A DNA stretch of 64,000 nucleotides from contig NZ_CP117445.1 of assembly GCF_030687715.1 (NCBI RefSeq), forward strand, positions 4,763,501-4,827,500, given 5' to 3'. The notes beneath the pieces are model-generated. The model saw nothing but the letters and a program-made list of their open reading frames with translations. It ran no database searches and was not told the origin of the DNA. The position numbers were made by a program, and so were the translations under genes. How positions within the stretch are numbered: position 1 is the first letter of the stretch; each line of letters opens with the position of its first letter. Positions 1 through 12,624 of this stretch are shown here, in pieces. Source of the stretch: Pseudomonas sp. FP2196. GTDB lineage: Bacteria; Pseudomonadota; Gammaproteobacteria; Pseudomonadales; Pseudomonadaceae.

Positions 1-1
1 C

Positions 2-1708
2 AATCTGCCGGAACGTTACCGGCACATTGAGGCTTGGCAACTCACCGAGTTTCGCAGCAATCAACTGATCACCCTGCCCCGCCCCGGCACAGCGCCGGGC
101 CATCTATTACTGGTCGCCAGTAGCGAATTGCCGATGGCGTTCTACACCGGCACGCTGACGGCCAGTCTTGGCATCCTGATCTTCAGCGTGCTGCTGTGGC
201 TGGTGATTGCCCGGCAAATCAAGCGGCTGATCACCCGGCCGATCCATCAGCTTGAAGAGTTGTCGCGTCAGGTGACCCGCGAAGAGAACTACGCCCTGCG
301 CGCTTCGCGCGGTAACCACGACGAAATCGGCAGCCTCGCCGAAGCGTTCAACACCATGCTCTCGCGTATCGAAGCCCGGGAACAGCAACTCAAGCGCGCC
401 CGCGATGACTCGCAAGCCGCTTACGATCAGGCTCAGGGCCTGGCCGAGGAAACCCGCCACACCAACCGCAAGCTGGAACTGGAAGTCCAGGTGCGCAGCA
501 AGATCGAGAAGAAACTCACGGGCTTCCAGAACTACCTCAACAGCATCATCGACTCGATGCCGTCGGCGCTGATCGCCCTTGATGAACAGCTCTACGTCAC
601 CCAATGGAACCAGGAAGCCAGCGCCCTCTCCGGCACCCGGCTCGACGAAGCGCTGAACCAGCCGATATTTCTCGCCTTCGAGCCGCTCAAGCCGTTTCTG
701 CCGCAGCTCAAGCAGACCGTCGAGCAACACACTGTGGCGAAAATCGAACGCGTGACCTGGTTCAAGGACGAAGAGCCCAAGCATTACGCACTGACGTTCT
801 ACCCGCTGATGGGCGGCGCCGGGCGTGGTGTGGTGATCCGCATCGACGACATCACCCAGCGTCTGTCGCTGGAAGAGATGATGGTGCAGTCGGAAAAAAT
901 GCTCTCGGTCGGCGGCCTCGCGGCGGGCATGGCCCATGAAATCAACAACCCGCTGGGCGCGATCCTGCATAACGTGCAGAACATCCGCCGGCGCCTGTCA
1001 GCGGATCTGCCGAAGAACCTCGAAACCGCCGAGCAACTGGGCATCGAGCTGGACACGGTCAACCGTTATCTGCAAGGCCGGGAAGTCCCGAAACTGCTCG
1101 ATGGCATTCAACAGGCCGGAGCGCGGGCAGCAAAAATCGTCACTCACATGCTCAGTTTCAGCCGGCGCAGCACTCGGCAAATGGCCCCGTGCGATCTGCC
1201 GGCACTGATCGATCAAGCGGTTGAAATCGCCGGCAACGACTTCGATCTGGCCATCGGTTTTGATTTCAAGGGTCAGGCGATCATCCGCCAATTCGACCCG
1301 GCGCTGGGGCCGGTGCCGGGCACGGCCAACGAGCTGGAACAAGTGCTGCTCAATCTATTGAAAAACGCCGCACAGGCCATTCATCAGCGCGAAGACGACA
1401 GCGAACCGGGGCGGATCATCCTGCGTACCCGACTCAATCCGCCGTGGGCCGAGATTCAGGTCGAGGACAACGGCATCGGCATGAGCGAGAACGTGCGCAA
1501 ACGCACCTTCGAACCGTTCTTCACCACCAAGGAAATCGGTCAGGGCACAGGCCTTGGCTTGTCAGTGTCGTACTTCATTATCACCAACAACCACAAAGGG
1601 CAGATGGAAGTGCAGTCAGCGCCCGGGCAAGGCACATGCTTCACCTTGCGCCTGCCGCTGGCCCAACCCACTGCCATCGCTGCAGAAACCAATCAATTAT
1701 CGAGGTAA
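2..1708 (+). CDS. Sensor histidine kinase (HAMP-PAS-HisKA-HATPase), 5' end outside window
   Basis: The reading frame is open to the left edge, so the start and most of the periplasmic sensor are missing. What remains is the end of an extracytoplasmic domain, one membrane helix (about bases 128-215), a HAMP domain (to about 375), a coiled coil, a PAS domain (about 525-860), the phospho-acceptor box with AHEINNPLG (the His codon is at 935-937), and an ATPase domain with the N box (LLNLLKNAAQAI), G1 (EDNGIGM) and G2 (GTGLGLSVSYF). It should autophosphorylate and pass phosphate to a response regulator; none is visible downstream. The adenosyltransferase gene starts 3 bases after the stop, so the two are probably cotranscribed. 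The stimulus is unknown. The family call is secure; the ligand is not inferable. Confidence 0.9.
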   Translation, partial: NLPERYRHIEAWQLTEFRSNQLITLPRPGTAPGHLLLVASSELPMAFYTGTLTASLGILIFSVLLWLVIARQIKRLITRPIHQLEELSRQVTREENYALRASRGNHDEIGSLAEAFNTMLSRIEAREQQLKRARDDSQAAYDQAQGLAEETRHTNRKLELEVQVRSKIEKKLTGFQNYLNSIIDSMPSALIALDEQLYVTQWNQEASALSGTRLDEALNQPIFLAFEPLKPFLPQLKQTVEQHTVAKIERVTWFKDEEPKHYALTFYPLMGGAGRGVVIRIDDITQRLSLEEMMVQSEKMLSVGGLAAGMAHEINNPLGAILHNVQNIRRRLSADLPKNLETAEQLGIELDTVNRYLQGREVPKLLDGIQQAGARAAKIVTHMLSFSRRSTRQMAPCDLPALIDQAVEIAGNDFDLAIGFDFKGQAIIRQFDPALGPVPGTANELEQVLLNLLKNAAQAIHQREDDSEPGRIILRTRLNPPWAEIQVEDNGIGMSENVRKRTFEPFFTTKEIGQGTGLGLSVSYFIITNNHKGQMEVQSAPGQGTCFTLRLPLAQPTAIAAETNQLSR

Positions 1709-1711
1709 CCC

Positions 1712-2296
1712 ATGGGCTTTCGCCTGTCGAAAATCTACACCCGCACCGGCGACAAAGGCGAAACCGGCCTGGGCGATGGCCGCCGTGTGCCCAAGGATCA
1801 CCCGCGTATCGAGGCGATTGGTGAAGTCGATACGCTGAACAGTCAGGTGGGCGTGTTGCTGGCCGGACTGCTTGCCGAGCGTGAAGCTACGCCTGGCTTG
1901 AATGAGCTGATTGAGGTGTTGGCGCCGTGTCAGCATCGGCTGTTCGATCTGGGTGGCGAGTTGGCAATGCCGGAATACCAGGCACTGAACGAGGCGGAAA
2001 TCGAACGGTTGGAAGCGGCGATTGATGTGTGGAATGAGGAGCTGGGGCCGCTGGAGAATTTCATTTTGCCGGGCGGCTCGATGCTGATTGCTCAGGCCCA
2101 TGTGTGTCGCAGTCTGGCGAGGAGTGCCGAGCGGCGCTGTCAGCATTTGAATGCGATCGAGCCGTTGGCCGGGGTTGGGTTGGCGTATATCAATCGGTTG
2201 TCGGATTTGTTGTTTGTGGCGGCGCGAGTGATTGCGCGGCGGCAAGGGATTGCGGAGATTTTGTGGCAGCCGGCGCCAAAACCTCAGGATATATAG
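1712..2296 (+). CDS. PduO-type cob(I)alamin adenosyltransferase
   Basis: The 194-residue protein transfers the adenosyl group of ATP to cob(I)alamin to give adenosylcobalamin (cytoplasmic). The N-terminal ATP-binding signature YTRTGDKGETGLGDG and the later RSAERR motif near the C terminus are typical of the PduO/ATR family, and the length is normal for the single-domain form. It starts 3 bases after the sensor kinase with a GAGG-type ribosome site just upstream of ATG. No other cobalamin genes are nearby. A functional link to the kinase is not evident beyond probable cotranscription. The gene is followed by a REP pair. Confidence 0.92.
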   Translation: MGFRLSKIYTRTGDKGETGLGDGRRVPKDHPRIEAIGEVDTLNSQVGVLLAGLLAEREATPGLNELIEVLAPCQHRLFDLGGELAMPEYQALNEAEIERLEAAIDVWNEELGPLENFILPGGSMLIAQAHVCRSLARSAERRCQHLNAIEPLAGVGLAYINRLSDLLFVAARVIARRQGIAEILWQPAPKPQDI

Positions 2297-2313
2297 CGCC
2301 TGTCAGGACGCTA

Positions 2314-2401
2314 TCGCTGGCAAGCCAGCTCCCACAGGGTTTTATGTCACTCACAAATGTTGGGTACACACTCAAACCTGTGGGAGCTGGCTTGCCAGCG
2401 A
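2314..2401. repeat. REP pair (BIME) after the adenosyltransferase gene
   Basis: Two inverted copies of a Pseudomonas REP (core TCGCTGGCAAGCCAGC followed by TCCCACAGG) face each other across about 40 bases between the convergent adenosyltransferase and Nudix genes. The same family recurs at 44383-44483. Confidence 0.85.
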
Positions 2402-2416
2402 TGACGCCAGCAGCCT

Positions 2417-3364
2417 TTACAGAGAATCTGGCCAGAACGCCCGAATCCCCGCCACACCCTGCGCACCAACACCCCAGGCCTTTTCGCGCTCAGCCGGGCC
2501 AACCCCGCCCAGCACGAACACCGGTTTGCTGAAGCCCTCGATCAACGTCGAAGCCTGCTCCCAGCCCAACGGCTGCGCATCCGGATGAGTCAACGTCGGC
2601 TGCACCGGCGACAGGGTCACGAAATCGACGCCCATCTGTTCGGCCAGCGCCAGTTCTTCGGCGTTATGGCAAGACGCCGCCAACCAACGCTCCGCGGGCA
2701 ACGGGCGCCCCGCCGCTGCGTACTTGCGCAGTTGCGCGGCGGTAATGTGCCAACCGGCGGACGGAAAATCACCGAGCCATTCGAACGGCCCCTTGATCAT
2801 CAACTGCGCCTTGCCCGCACACAGACCGGCCGCATCCACTGCCAGATCACGGTACTTCGGATCGTAGCCATTGGGCGCACGCAGCTGGATCAATTTGATC
2901 CCGCCGGCAATTGCCTTCTGGATGCCACGTAACAACGCCGGGGTTTCCAGATCTTCCGGAGTAATAAGGTATTCGGCTGGCAAACGTGCCGCGGCGACGA
3001 TTGGCTGGTTGGCCGCCGGAAACTCGTAATTTACGAGCTCCTTCGCGGTCACCCAGGCCAATGGCTGACCTTCGGCACCGTGGGGTTCGCCGCTGAAGCT
3101 CGAGACTTCCCAGACATCCAGCAACACCTGTTTGTCCGGGTAATCGTGACGCACCTTGATCAATGGCCGGGCAGCGCCAACGACGATGCCCAACTCTTCG
3201 TGCAGCTCTCGGGCCAGCGCGGTTTCGACCGACTCGTCAGCCTCGACCTTGCCACCGGGAAACTCCCACAAACCACCCTGATGCTGGATGTCGGCACGGC
3301 GGGCGATAAGAATCTTGCCACTGTCGTCACGAATGACGGCAGCGGCGACATGTACGCGTTTCAC
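2417..3364 (-). CDS. Nudix hydrolase fused to a thiamine-phosphate-synthase-like domain
   Basis: The 315-residue protein has an N-terminal MutT-like Nudix domain (Nudix box at residues about 38-60, GGKVEADES...RELHEELGI) and a C-terminal TIM-barrel resembling ThiE (from about residue 130; GVDFVTLSPV, VLGGV). This fusion is a standard Pseudomonas protein usually annotated as Nudix family hydrolase; the N-terminal part probably hydrolyses oxidised nucleoside triphosphates, while the role of the ThiE-like part is unproven. I choose the GTG at 3364 because GGAGGAG lies 8 bases upstream and the Nudix fold begins right after it. The GTG overlaps the GST stop codon (GTGA), so the two genes are translationally coupled. 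Confidence 0.85.
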   Translation of the reverse strand: MKRVHVAAAVIRDDSGKILIARRADIQHQGGLWEFPGGKVEADESVETALARELHEELGIVVGAARPLIKVRHDYPDKQVLLDVWEVSSFSGEPHGAEGQPLAWVTAKELVNYEFPAANQPIVAAARLPAEYLITPEDLETPALLRGIQKAIAGGIKLIQLRAPNGYDPKYRDLAVDAAGLCAGKAQLMIKGPFEWLGDFPSAGWHITAAQLRKYAAAGRPLPAERWLAASCHNAEELALAEQMGVDFVTLSPVQPTLTHPDAQPLGWEQASTLIEGFSKPVFVLGGVGPAEREKAWGVGAQGVAGIRAFWPDSL

Positions 3365-3993
3365 GGGGTCAACTCCTCCAGTCCAGCCTTTTGCCAGGCC
3401 TTGAAGGCCGGCCATTGGTAGACGGTTTCAACATAGGCTTCGTCGGCGGTCGGCAGCTTCACCTGATAGGTGCGCAAGCGCACGGCAATCGGGGCGAAGA
3501 ACGCATCAGCCAGACTCACACGACCAAACAGGTACGGCCCGTCTTCAGTGGCGACGGCACGGCATTCAGCCCACAAGGCGAGCATGCGCTCGATATCGAC
3601 CTTCACTTCTGGCGGCACCGGGTTCAGCGGCGCGTTGTGGCTCAGGTTGAACGGCATGTGGTTGCGCATGGCGAAGAAGCCGCTGTGCATTTGTGCGCAG
3701 GCAGATCGGGCTTGGGCGCGAGCGAAGAGGTCGGTTGGCCACAGCTGTTCAGACGGGAACTGCTCGGCCAGGTATTCGGCAATCGCCAGGGAATCGGCAA
3801 TGGTTCCGCGGGCGGTTTGCAGCAGCGGCACCTTGGCGGTCGGCGAATGCTTGAGTATCCGCTCGCGGGTATCAGGCTTGCCGAGCTTGATCAGCTCTTC
3901 GGTGTAGGGCGCGCCGGTCAGTTCCAGCGCCAGGGCGGCGCGCAGGGACCAGGAGGAAAGCAGTTTGTCGCCGATGATCAGGTGCAGGGACAT
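3361..3993 (-). CDS. Glutathione S-transferase family protein
   Basis: A 210-residue cytosolic GST with an N-terminal thioredoxin-like domain (SSWSLR near residues 13-18 where the catalytic Ser/Cys is expected, cis-Pro in KVPLL, and the glutathione-binding DSLAIAEYL) and an all-helical C-terminal domain. The start MSLHLIIGDK is chosen because the fold begins there; AAGGCG lies upstream. It lies between argJ and the Nudix gene, an order I recall from other pseudomonads (secA-argJ-GST-mutT). The substrate is unknown. The last bases hold the ribosome site of the Nudix gene. Confidence 0.88.
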   Translation of the reverse strand: MSLHLIIGDKLLSSWSLRAALALELTGAPYTEELIKLGKPDTRERILKHSPTAKVPLLQTARGTIADSLAIAEYLAEQFPSEQLWPTDLFARAQARSACAQMHSGFFAMRNHMPFNLSHNAPLNPVPPEVKVDIERMLALWAECRAVATEDGPYLFGRVSLADAFFAPIAVRLRTYQVKLPTADEAYVETVYQWPAFKAWQKAGLEELTP

Positions 3994-4049
3994 AGTGTGG
4001 CGCCTTTTCGTCAGTGGAAGCTTCAAGACTTGTGGTGTCTGAGCGGCCG

Positions 4050-4113
4050 CCATCGCGAGCAGGCTCACTCCTACAGGGGAACGCGAAAATCCTGTGGGAG
4101 CCAGCCTGCTGGC
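4050..4113. repeat. REP-like inverted repeat between GST and argJ
   Basis: An imperfect inverted repeat (CGAGCAGGCTCACTCCTACAGG against CCTGTGGGAGCCAGCCTGCTGG) fills the gap between argJ and the GST gene. It resembles the TCCCACAGG REP family with a different core and could form a hairpin in the transcript. Confidence 0.65.
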
Positions 4114-4136
4114 ATTTACAGCGACGCAGTCTCGGA

Positions 4137-5354
4137 TCAGGTGCGGTATTCGGCGTTGATCTTCACGTATTCATGCGACAGGTCGGTGGTCCAGATGGTT
4201 TCGCTGCAATCGCCGCGCCCCAACTCGATACGGATGGTGATCTCTTCCTGCTGCATGACCGCTGAGCCTTGCGCCTCAGTGTAGGTCGCGGCGCGAGCAC
4301 CACGGCTGGCAATGCACACCTCGCCGAGGAACACGTCGATCTTGCTCACGTCCAGATCCGGCACACCGGCACGGCCGACAGCCGCCAGAATACGGCCCCA
4401 GTTCGGGTCGGAGGCAAACAGCGCGGTCTTGATCAGCGGCGAGTGGGCCACGGTGTAACCGACGTCCAGGCATTCCTGATGATTGCCGCCGCCGTTGACT
4501 TCAACGGTGACGAACTTGGTTGCGCCTTCACCGTCACGCACGATGGCCTGAGCCACGTCCATGCACACTTCGAACACTGCTTGCTTGAGTTTGGCGAACA
4601 GCTCGCCTTCCGCACGGGTGATTTCCGGCAGGGCAGCCTTACCGGTGGCGATCAGCATGCAGCAGTCGTTAGTCGAAGTGTCGCCGTCGATAGTGATGCG
4701 GTTGAACGACTTGTTGGCGCCGTCGAGCATCAGGTTTTGCAGGACATCTCGGGAGACTTTGGCGTCGGTCGCGATGTAGCCGAGCATGGTCGCCATGTTC
4801 GGACGAATCATGCCCGCGCCTTTGCTGATGCCGGTAACGGTGATGGTCACGCCGTCATGCTGGAACTGGCGGCTGGCACCTTTGGGCAGGGTGTCGGTGG
4901 TCATGATGCCGGTGGCGGCCGCTTCCCAGTTGTTTTCCGACAGATCATCCAGTGCGGCTTGCAAGGCACCTTCAATTTTCTCGACCGGCAATGGCTCGCC
5001 GATGACACCGGTGGAGTACGGCAGGATCTGGTCAGCAGCAACGCCGGTCAGTTCGGCCAGTTTGGCGCAGGTGCGCTCGGCAGCAGCGAGGCCAGGCTCA
5101 CCGGTGCCGGCATTGGCATTGCCGGTGTTGGTCAGCAGGTAACGCACAGCGTTCTGCACGCGCTTTTTCGCCAGAATCACCGGTGCGGCACAAAAGGCGT
5201 TCAACGTGAATACGCCCGCCACGGTCGAACCTTCGGCGCAGCGCATCACCACGACATCCTTGCGCCCGGGGCGCTTGATGCCGGCCGAGGCGATACCGAG
5301 TTCAAAACCGGCAACCGGGTGCAACGTTGGCAAAGGACCAAGACCAACAGCCAT
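4137..5354 (-). CDS. argJ: Bifunctional glutamate N-acetyltransferase / amino-acid N-acetyltransferase ArgJ
   Basis: The 405-residue protein transfers acetyl from N-acetylornithine to glutamate (and can use acetyl-CoA), recycling acetyl groups in arginine synthesis. The ATML autoproteolysis motif is present (Thr189 would become the N-terminal nucleophile of the beta chain, in [11 protein letters not shown]), as is the N-terminal AGVFTLN region. Length matches the family. AAGGAG lies upstream of the ATG. It is downstream of secA on the same strand, separated by 120 bases that contain a likely terminator, so it probably has its own promoter. Confidence 0.97.
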   Translation of the reverse strand: MAVGLGPLPTLHPVAGFELGIASAGIKRPGRKDVVVMRCAEGSTVAGVFTLNAFCAAPVILAKKRVQNAVRYLLTNTGNANAGTGEPGLAAAERTCAKLAELTGVAADQILPYSTGVIGEPLPVEKIEGALQAALDDLSENNWEAAATGIMTTDTLPKGASRQFQHDGVTITVTGISKGAGMIRPNMATMLGYIATDAKVSRDVLQNLMLDGANKSFNRITIDGDTSTNDCCMLIATGKAALPEITRAEGELFAKLKQAVFEVCMDVAQAIVRDGEGATKFVTVEVNGGGNHQECLDVGYTVAHSPLIKTALFASDPNWGRILAAVGRAGVPDLDVSKIDVFLGEVCIASRGARAATYTEAQGSAVMQQEEITIRIELGRGDCSETIWTTDLSHEYVKINAEYRT

Positions 5355-5414
5355 GAATGCGCTCCTTACTCAATGAAGTCAGCACCGCCATTTGAAAGCG
5401 GTGGTTTAAATGGC

Positions 5415-5447
5415 AAAACGCCGCGACGGCTTATGCCGGTCGCGGCG
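5415..5447 (-). terminator. Likely rho-independent terminator after secA
   Basis: A GC-rich hairpin (GCCGCGAC-CGGC arm with one bulge, loop ATAA) is followed on the minus strand by TTTT, about 28 bases past the secA stop. Confidence 0.55.
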
Positions 5448-5474
5448 CGGGTATTTCAGCGATTGAAACGGGTT

Positions 5475-8210
<2,736 letters not shown>

Positions 8211-8517
8211 ATCGGCAGGATCTTCCACACTAAAGGGATGGAGGGCGGCCCCGTGAGTCGCCCGTGCAGCCCTCATGGCCGCATGCGAACGAGCATTCTA
8301 CCCGGAAACGGTGGTGAGGAAAGTGGCGATGTTCCACGATGCTGGCACTGCGCTTTGACGGGGCTCACTTAAAATAGGGGCGTTTTGCTCAACTTCAAGT
8401 CATATGGAAAAGAAGTTAGTCGTTGATTTAATGGGCAAAGCAGGGGCAAAAGCAATGGGCGAGTGATTTCACTGCTTTCTGCTACCATGGCGCTTCTGTT
8501 ACTTCAGGTGTTCGATC
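8211..8517. other. Divergent secA-dciA intergenic region
   Basis: This 307-base gap holds the leaders of both genes. I see no convincing -35/-10 pair, no SecM-like arrest peptide for secA, and no long palindrome. TACCAT at 8483-8488 could be a -10 for dciA but lacks a good -35. Confidence 0.4.
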
Positions 8518-8973
8518 ATGGCGTTTCGCCCTCTTACGGCCAGAGCACCCGCCGTTTTGCTACGCGAAGCCAAGCCGCTCAAAGCCATCCTCGGCCATGC
8601 CCAACGACTGGGTCACCTGCAGCGCCTGCTCGAAAGCCAACTGCAACCCGCCGCCCGCGAACATTGCCATGTGGCGTCGTGGCGTGAGGGCAGTCTCCTG
8701 TTAATTGTCACCGATGGTCATTGGGCCACTCGCCTGCGCTATCAGCAAAAGCGCTTGCAACGGCAATTGCAGATGTTCGACGAATTCGCCAGCCTGACGC
8801 GGATTCTGTTCAAGGTGCAGCCGCCGACGGTTCAGCGCGGGGCGACCGGGCATACGATGGATCTGTCGACGGATGCGGCGGCGACCATTCAGGCCACGGC
8901 GGACGGGATCAGTGATCCGAATCTGCGGGCGGCGCTGGAACGCCTTGCGGCGCACGCCAAAGCCAAGACCTGA
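8518..8973 (+). CDS. dciA: DciA (DUF721), replicative helicase loader/operator
   Basis: The 151-residue protein has the DUF721 KH-like N-terminal domain (from LLREAKPLKAIL through about residue 100, with LLIVTDGHWATRLRYQQ). In bacteria lacking DnaC, DciA interacts with DnaB and helps load it at the origin. It sits divergently next to secA as in other pseudomonads (lpxC would be expected nearby in some species but is not in this window). The C-terminal part is low in structure. The assignment rests on the domain and the context. Confidence 0.85.
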   Translation: MAFRPLTARAPAVLLREAKPLKAILGHAQRLGHLQRLLESQLQPAAREHCHVASWREGSLLLIVTDGHWATRLRYQQKRLQRQLQMFDEFASLTRILFKVQPPTVQRGATGHTMDLSTDAAATIQATADGISDPNLRAALERLAAHAKAKT

Positions 8974-9054
8974 AAAAATCGCAGCCTGGGGCAGCGCCTA
9001 CAGTTGGAATGCAATCCCCTGTAGGCGCTGCCGCAGGCTGCGATCTTTGCTTTT
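8973..9054. repeat. Inverted repeat of the GCTGCGATC family between convergent genes
   Basis: Inverted arms (GCAGCCTGGGGCAGCGCCTACAG against CTGTAGGCGCTGCCGCAGGC, flanked by GATC) lie between dciA and the HerA-like gene. A second member of this repeat family is at 41601-41695. Confidence 0.75.
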
Positions 9055-10531
9055 AGCGGCGTTTGGTGCCTCCGAGCAGCGAACCCATCAGACCACGCAC
9101 CAATTGCTTGCCCAGATTGTTGGCCGCTTGACGCATCGCCGACTTCAGCGCCTGCCCTGCCGCGGTACCCAGGAACTCGCCGGCCCTGTCCGCCAGACTC
9201 GGTTCTTGAGTAGCTGCCGGCGCTTCGGCCTCCGGGGCCAACCCTTTACGCCCCATCAGGATTTCATAAGCCGACTCCCGATCAACCGGTTTGTCATAGC
9301 GCCCCTTGAACGGCGATCCGGCAATCAGCATTGTTCGCTCGGCTTCGGTCAACGGCCCGATCCGCGATTGTGGCGGTGCGACCAACACGCGTTGAACCAT
9401 TTCCGGCGTGCCTTTCTCGGCAAGCGTACCGACCAACGCCTCACCGATCCCGAGCTCGGTCAGCACCGACAGACTGTCGAACGCCGGATTAGGCCGGAAC
9501 CCATCGGCCACGGCACGCAGGGATTTCTGCTCTTTTGCAGTGAATGCACGCAGGCCGTGCTGGATGCGCAGCCCCAGTTGCGCCAGCACGTCATCCGGCA
9601 AATCCGTCGGCGATTGAGTGACGAAGTACACGCCCACGCCCTTGGAACGGATCAACCGCACCACCTGCTCCAGCCGCTCCTGCAACGCCTTTGGCGTATC
9701 GCCAAACAACAAGTGCGCCTCATCGAAAAACAGCGCCAACAGCGGTTTATCGGCATCGCCGCGCTCCGGCAACTGCTCGAACAGTTCGGCCAGCAGCCAT
9801 AACAGAAACGTCGCATAAACCTTCGGCGCCTCGTGCACCAGACGGCTGGCATCGAGCAGATGAATGCGCCCACGGCCATCGGCAGCCGGTTGCAGGATGT
9901 CTTCCAGTTGCAGCGCCGGCTCGCCAAACAAGGCTTCGGCACCCTGCTGCTCAAGGGTCGCCAGACGGCGCAACAGCGCCTGACTGGAACCGGTGGTCAT
10001 CAGCGCGGCGTCTTCGCCCAACAGCTGTGGATTGTCCTTGAGGTGATTGAGCAGCGCTTTCAGATCCTTCAGATCCAGCAACAACAGGCCTTCGCGATCG
10101 GCGACCTTGAACGCCGCGTACAGCGCCGACTGCTGACTGTCGGTGAGTTCGAGCAGGCTGCCGATCAGCAGCGGGCCCATTTCGCTCAACGTAGTGCGCA
10201 GCGGATGACCGGACTGACCGTGAATGTCCCACAACGTCACCGGATAAGCCTGCGGCTTGTAGTTGAGAAAAGGCATTCCGGCGATGCGCTCGGCGACCTT
10301 GCCCTGCGGGTTGCCGGCGGCACCGAGGCCGCACAGATCGCCCTTGATATCAGCGGCAAACACCGCGACGCCCGCGTCGCTGAAGGCTTCGGCCAGACGT
10401 TGCAAAGTCACGGTTTTACCGGTGCCGGTCGCGCCGGCAACCAGTCCGTGTCGGTTGGCCAGGCGCATGGCCTGGGCGAGCGGTTGCCCCGCGAGATCGG
10501 CGCCGATTACGAGTTGCGATGAGTCAGGCAT
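9053..10531 (-). CDS. HerA-like (DUF853) ATPase
   Basis: The 492-residue protein belongs to the DUF853/YjgR group of HerA-FtsK-type ATPases. It has Walker A GATGTGKT (residues 33-40), a hydrophobic Walker B ending in FFDEAH, and an Arg-rich C-terminal region. The family is widespread but its role (DNA translocation or repair) is unproven. I choose ATG at 10531 (GGGTGAC upstream); a TTG four codons earlier is possible. The gene is divergent from the chemoreceptor gene, and the FliA-type promoter of that gene lies in the shared gap. The family assignment is good; the function is not known. Confidence 0.85.
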   Translation of the reverse strand: MPDSSQLVIGADLAGQPLAQAMRLANRHGLVAGATGTGKTVTLQRLAEAFSDAGVAVFAADIKGDLCGLGAAGNPQGKVAERIAGMPFLNYKPQAYPVTLWDIHGQSGHPLRTTLSEMGPLLIGSLLELTDSQQSALYAAFKVADREGLLLLDLKDLKALLNHLKDNPQLLGEDAALMTTGSSQALLRRLATLEQQGAEALFGEPALQLEDILQPAADGRGRIHLLDASRLVHEAPKVYATFLLWLLAELFEQLPERGDADKPLLALFFDEAHLLFGDTPKALQERLEQVVRLIRSKGVGVYFVTQSPTDLPDDVLAQLGLRIQHGLRAFTAKEQKSLRAVADGFRPNPAFDSLSVLTELGIGEALVGTLAEKGTPEMVQRVLVAPPQSRIGPLTEAERTMLIAGSPFKGRYDKPVDRESAYEILMGRKGLAPEAEAPAATQEPSLADRAGEFLGTAAGQALKSAMRQAANNLGKQLVRGLMGSLLGGTKRR

Positions 10532-10547
10532 TTTGTCACCCAATGGT

Positions 10548-10574
10548 TAATCTTTAGTTCGCGATGGCCGATAA
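10548..10574 (+). promoter_or_regulatory. FliA (sigma-28) promoter for the chemoreceptor gene
   Basis: GCCGATAA at 10567-10574 is a perfect match to the sigma-28 -10 element. TAAT at 10548-10551 matches three of four bases of the TAAA -35 element, and the spacing is exactly 15 bases. Chemoreceptor genes are commonly FliA-dependent. The transcript would carry a leader of about 140 bases. Confidence 0.7.
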
Positions 10575-10719
10575 ATAAAGGCGTGAACCTGACTGAAAAG
10601 TCGGGTCGGACATTTCCCTAAGGAGAGACGGAAATATCAGTTTTTTTCACCCTTGCCCATATCGAGCGTCTTTATAAAAGCACGCCCAGGACATTAAGAC
10701 CTTAGCGGAACCCCAAGCC

Positions 10720-12609
10720 ATGAACAAAAACCTGCGCTTCAGCCATAAAATTTTGCTTGCCGCCGCCCTCATCGTCATCGCCGCTTTCGCCTCGTTCACG
10801 CTCTACAACGATTGGTTGCAGCGCAATGCGATCCGCGATGACCTGAACAACTATCTCAACGAGATGGGCGAGGTCACCGCCGGCAATATTCAGACCTGGC
10901 TCAGCGGCCGCATTCTGCTGGTCGAGAACGCTGCCCAGAACATCGCCATCAACCCGGAACCGACCAATGTCGCCAGCCTGCTGGAACAGAAGTCCCTGAC
11001 CTCGACGTTCATGGCGACCTACCTGGGCGATGCCACCGGTCACTTCACCATCCGTCCGGACGTGAAGATGCCGGACGGTTTCGATCCACGCGTTCGTCCT
11101 TGGTACAAAGGTGCCGAGAGCAGCAGCACGCCGACCCTGACCGAACCGTACATCGACGCCGCGACCGGCCAGTTGATCATCTCCATCGCCACCGCCTCGA
11201 AAAAGGCCGGTCAGAGCGTTGGCGTGGTCGGCGGTGACTTGAGCCTGCAATCACTGGTCGACACCCTGGCCGCCCGGGATTTCGACGGCATGGGTTATGT
11301 GTTCCTGGTCAGCGCCGACGGCAAGATCCTCGTGCACCCGGACAAAGCCCTGGTGATGAAATCACTGAAGGAGGCCTATCCGCAGGACACCCCGCGCATC
11401 AGCAGCGACTTCAGTGAAGTCACTGTCGATGGCAAGACCCGCATCGTCACTTTCGCCCCGATCAAGGGCCTGCCGTCGGTGAACTGGTACATCGGCCTGT
11501 CGGTGGACAAAGACCAGGCGTTCGCCATGCTCAGCGAGTTCCGCACCTCGGCAGTCATCGCAACGGTGATTGCCGTAGCGATCATCATTGCCCTGCTCGG
11601 TATGCTGATCCGCATCCTGATCCAGCCGCTGCACGTCATGACCCGTGCCATGGAAGACATCGCCGACGGCGAAGGTGACCTGACCAAACGCCTGACTATC
11701 GTCAATAACGATGAATTCGGTGTACTCGGTACCGCGTTCAACCGTTTTGTCGAGCGTATTCATGGCTCGATCCGCGAAGTGTCGTCGGCCACCGGGCAGG
11801 TTAACGAAGTCGCCCTGCGCGTGGTCGCGGCGTCGAACTCGTCGATGTACAACTCTGACCAGCAAGCCTCGCGCACCAGCAGTGTCGCCGCCGCGATCAA
11901 CCAACTTGGCGCCGCCGCCCAGGAAATCGCCCGCAACGCCGCGCAAGCCTCGAACCAGGCCAGCGACGCCCGCGGCCTCGCCGAAGACGGCCAGCAAGTG
12001 GTGGATCGCAGCATCAAGGCGATGAATCAACTGTCGAGCATGCTCAGCGCGTCGAGCAGCAATATCGAGTCGCTGAACAGCAAAACCGTGAACATCGGGC
12101 AGATTCTCGAAGTGATCACCAGTATTTCCCAGCAAACCAACCTGCTGGCGCTCAACGCGGCGATTGAAGCCGCGCGTGCCGGTGAAGCCGGGCGCGGATT
12201 TGCCGTGGTGGCGGACGAAGTGCGTAACCTCGCCCACCGCACCCAGGAGTCGGCGCAGCAGGTGCAGACCATGATCGAGGAACTGCAAGTCGGCGCCCGT
12301 GAATCGGTGAGCACCATGAGCGATAGCCAGCGCCACAGCCAGGACAGCGTGGAAATCGCCAACCTGGCGGGCGAGCGCTTGAACAGCGTCACCCAACGTA
12401 TTGGCGAGATCGACGGGATGAACCAGTCGGTGGCTACGGCGACCGAGGAACAAACCGCCGTGGTTGAGTCGATCAACGTCGATATCACCGAGATCAATAC
12501 GCTGAATCAGGAAGGCGTGGAGAACCTGCATGCGACCTTGCGTGCCTGCTCGGATCTGGAGCAGCAGGCTTCGCGTCTGAAGCAATTGGTTGGCAGCTTC
12601 CGCATCTGA
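10720..12609 (+). CDS. Methyl-accepting chemotaxis protein, Pct-type amino-acid receptor (dCache)
   Basis: The 629-residue protein has a membrane helix at residues about 11-30, a periplasmic dCache ligand domain to about 275, a second helix (about 278-300), HAMP (about 302-355) and a signalling domain with the hairpin tip [19 protein letters not shown]. The length and N terminus match PctA/PctB/PctC of P. aeruginosa. Residues reported to contact amino acids in that family are present (Arg126, Trp128, Tyr129, Tyr144, Asp173), so amino-acid attraction is likely. No C-terminal CheR-binding pentapeptide is seen. The gene is monocistronic behind a FliA-type promoter. Which Pct paralogue it is cannot be told from the sequence alone. 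Confidence 0.93.
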   Translation: MNKNLRFSHKILLAAALIVIAAFASFTLYNDWLQRNAIRDDLNNYLNEMGEVTAGNIQTWLSGRILLVENAAQNIAINPEPTNVASLLEQKSLTSTFMATYLGDATGHFTIRPDVKMPDGFDPRVRPWYKGAESSSTPTLTEPYIDAATGQLIISIATASKKAGQSVGVVGGDLSLQSLVDTLAARDFDGMGYVFLVSADGKILVHPDKALVMKSLKEAYPQDTPRISSDFSEVTVDGKTRIVTFAPIKGLPSVNWYIGLSVDKDQAFAMLSEFRTSAVIATVIAVAIIIALLGMLIRILIQPLHVMTRAMEDIADGEGDLTKRLTIVNNDEFGVLGTAFNRFVERIHGSIREVSSATGQVNEVALRVVAASNSSMYNSDQQASRTSSVAAAINQLGAAAQEIARNAAQASNQASDARGLAEDGQQVVDRSIKAMNQLSSMLSASSSNIESLNSKTVNIGQILEVITSISQQTNLLALNAAIEAARAGEAGRGFAVVADEVRNLAHRTQESAQQVQTMIEELQVGARESVSTMSDSQRHSQDSVEIANLAGERLNSVTQRIGEIDGMNQSVATATEEQTAVVESINVDITEINTLNQEGVENLHATLRACSDLEQQASRLKQLVGSFRI

Positions 12610-12624
12610 AGATCAAGAACTTTG

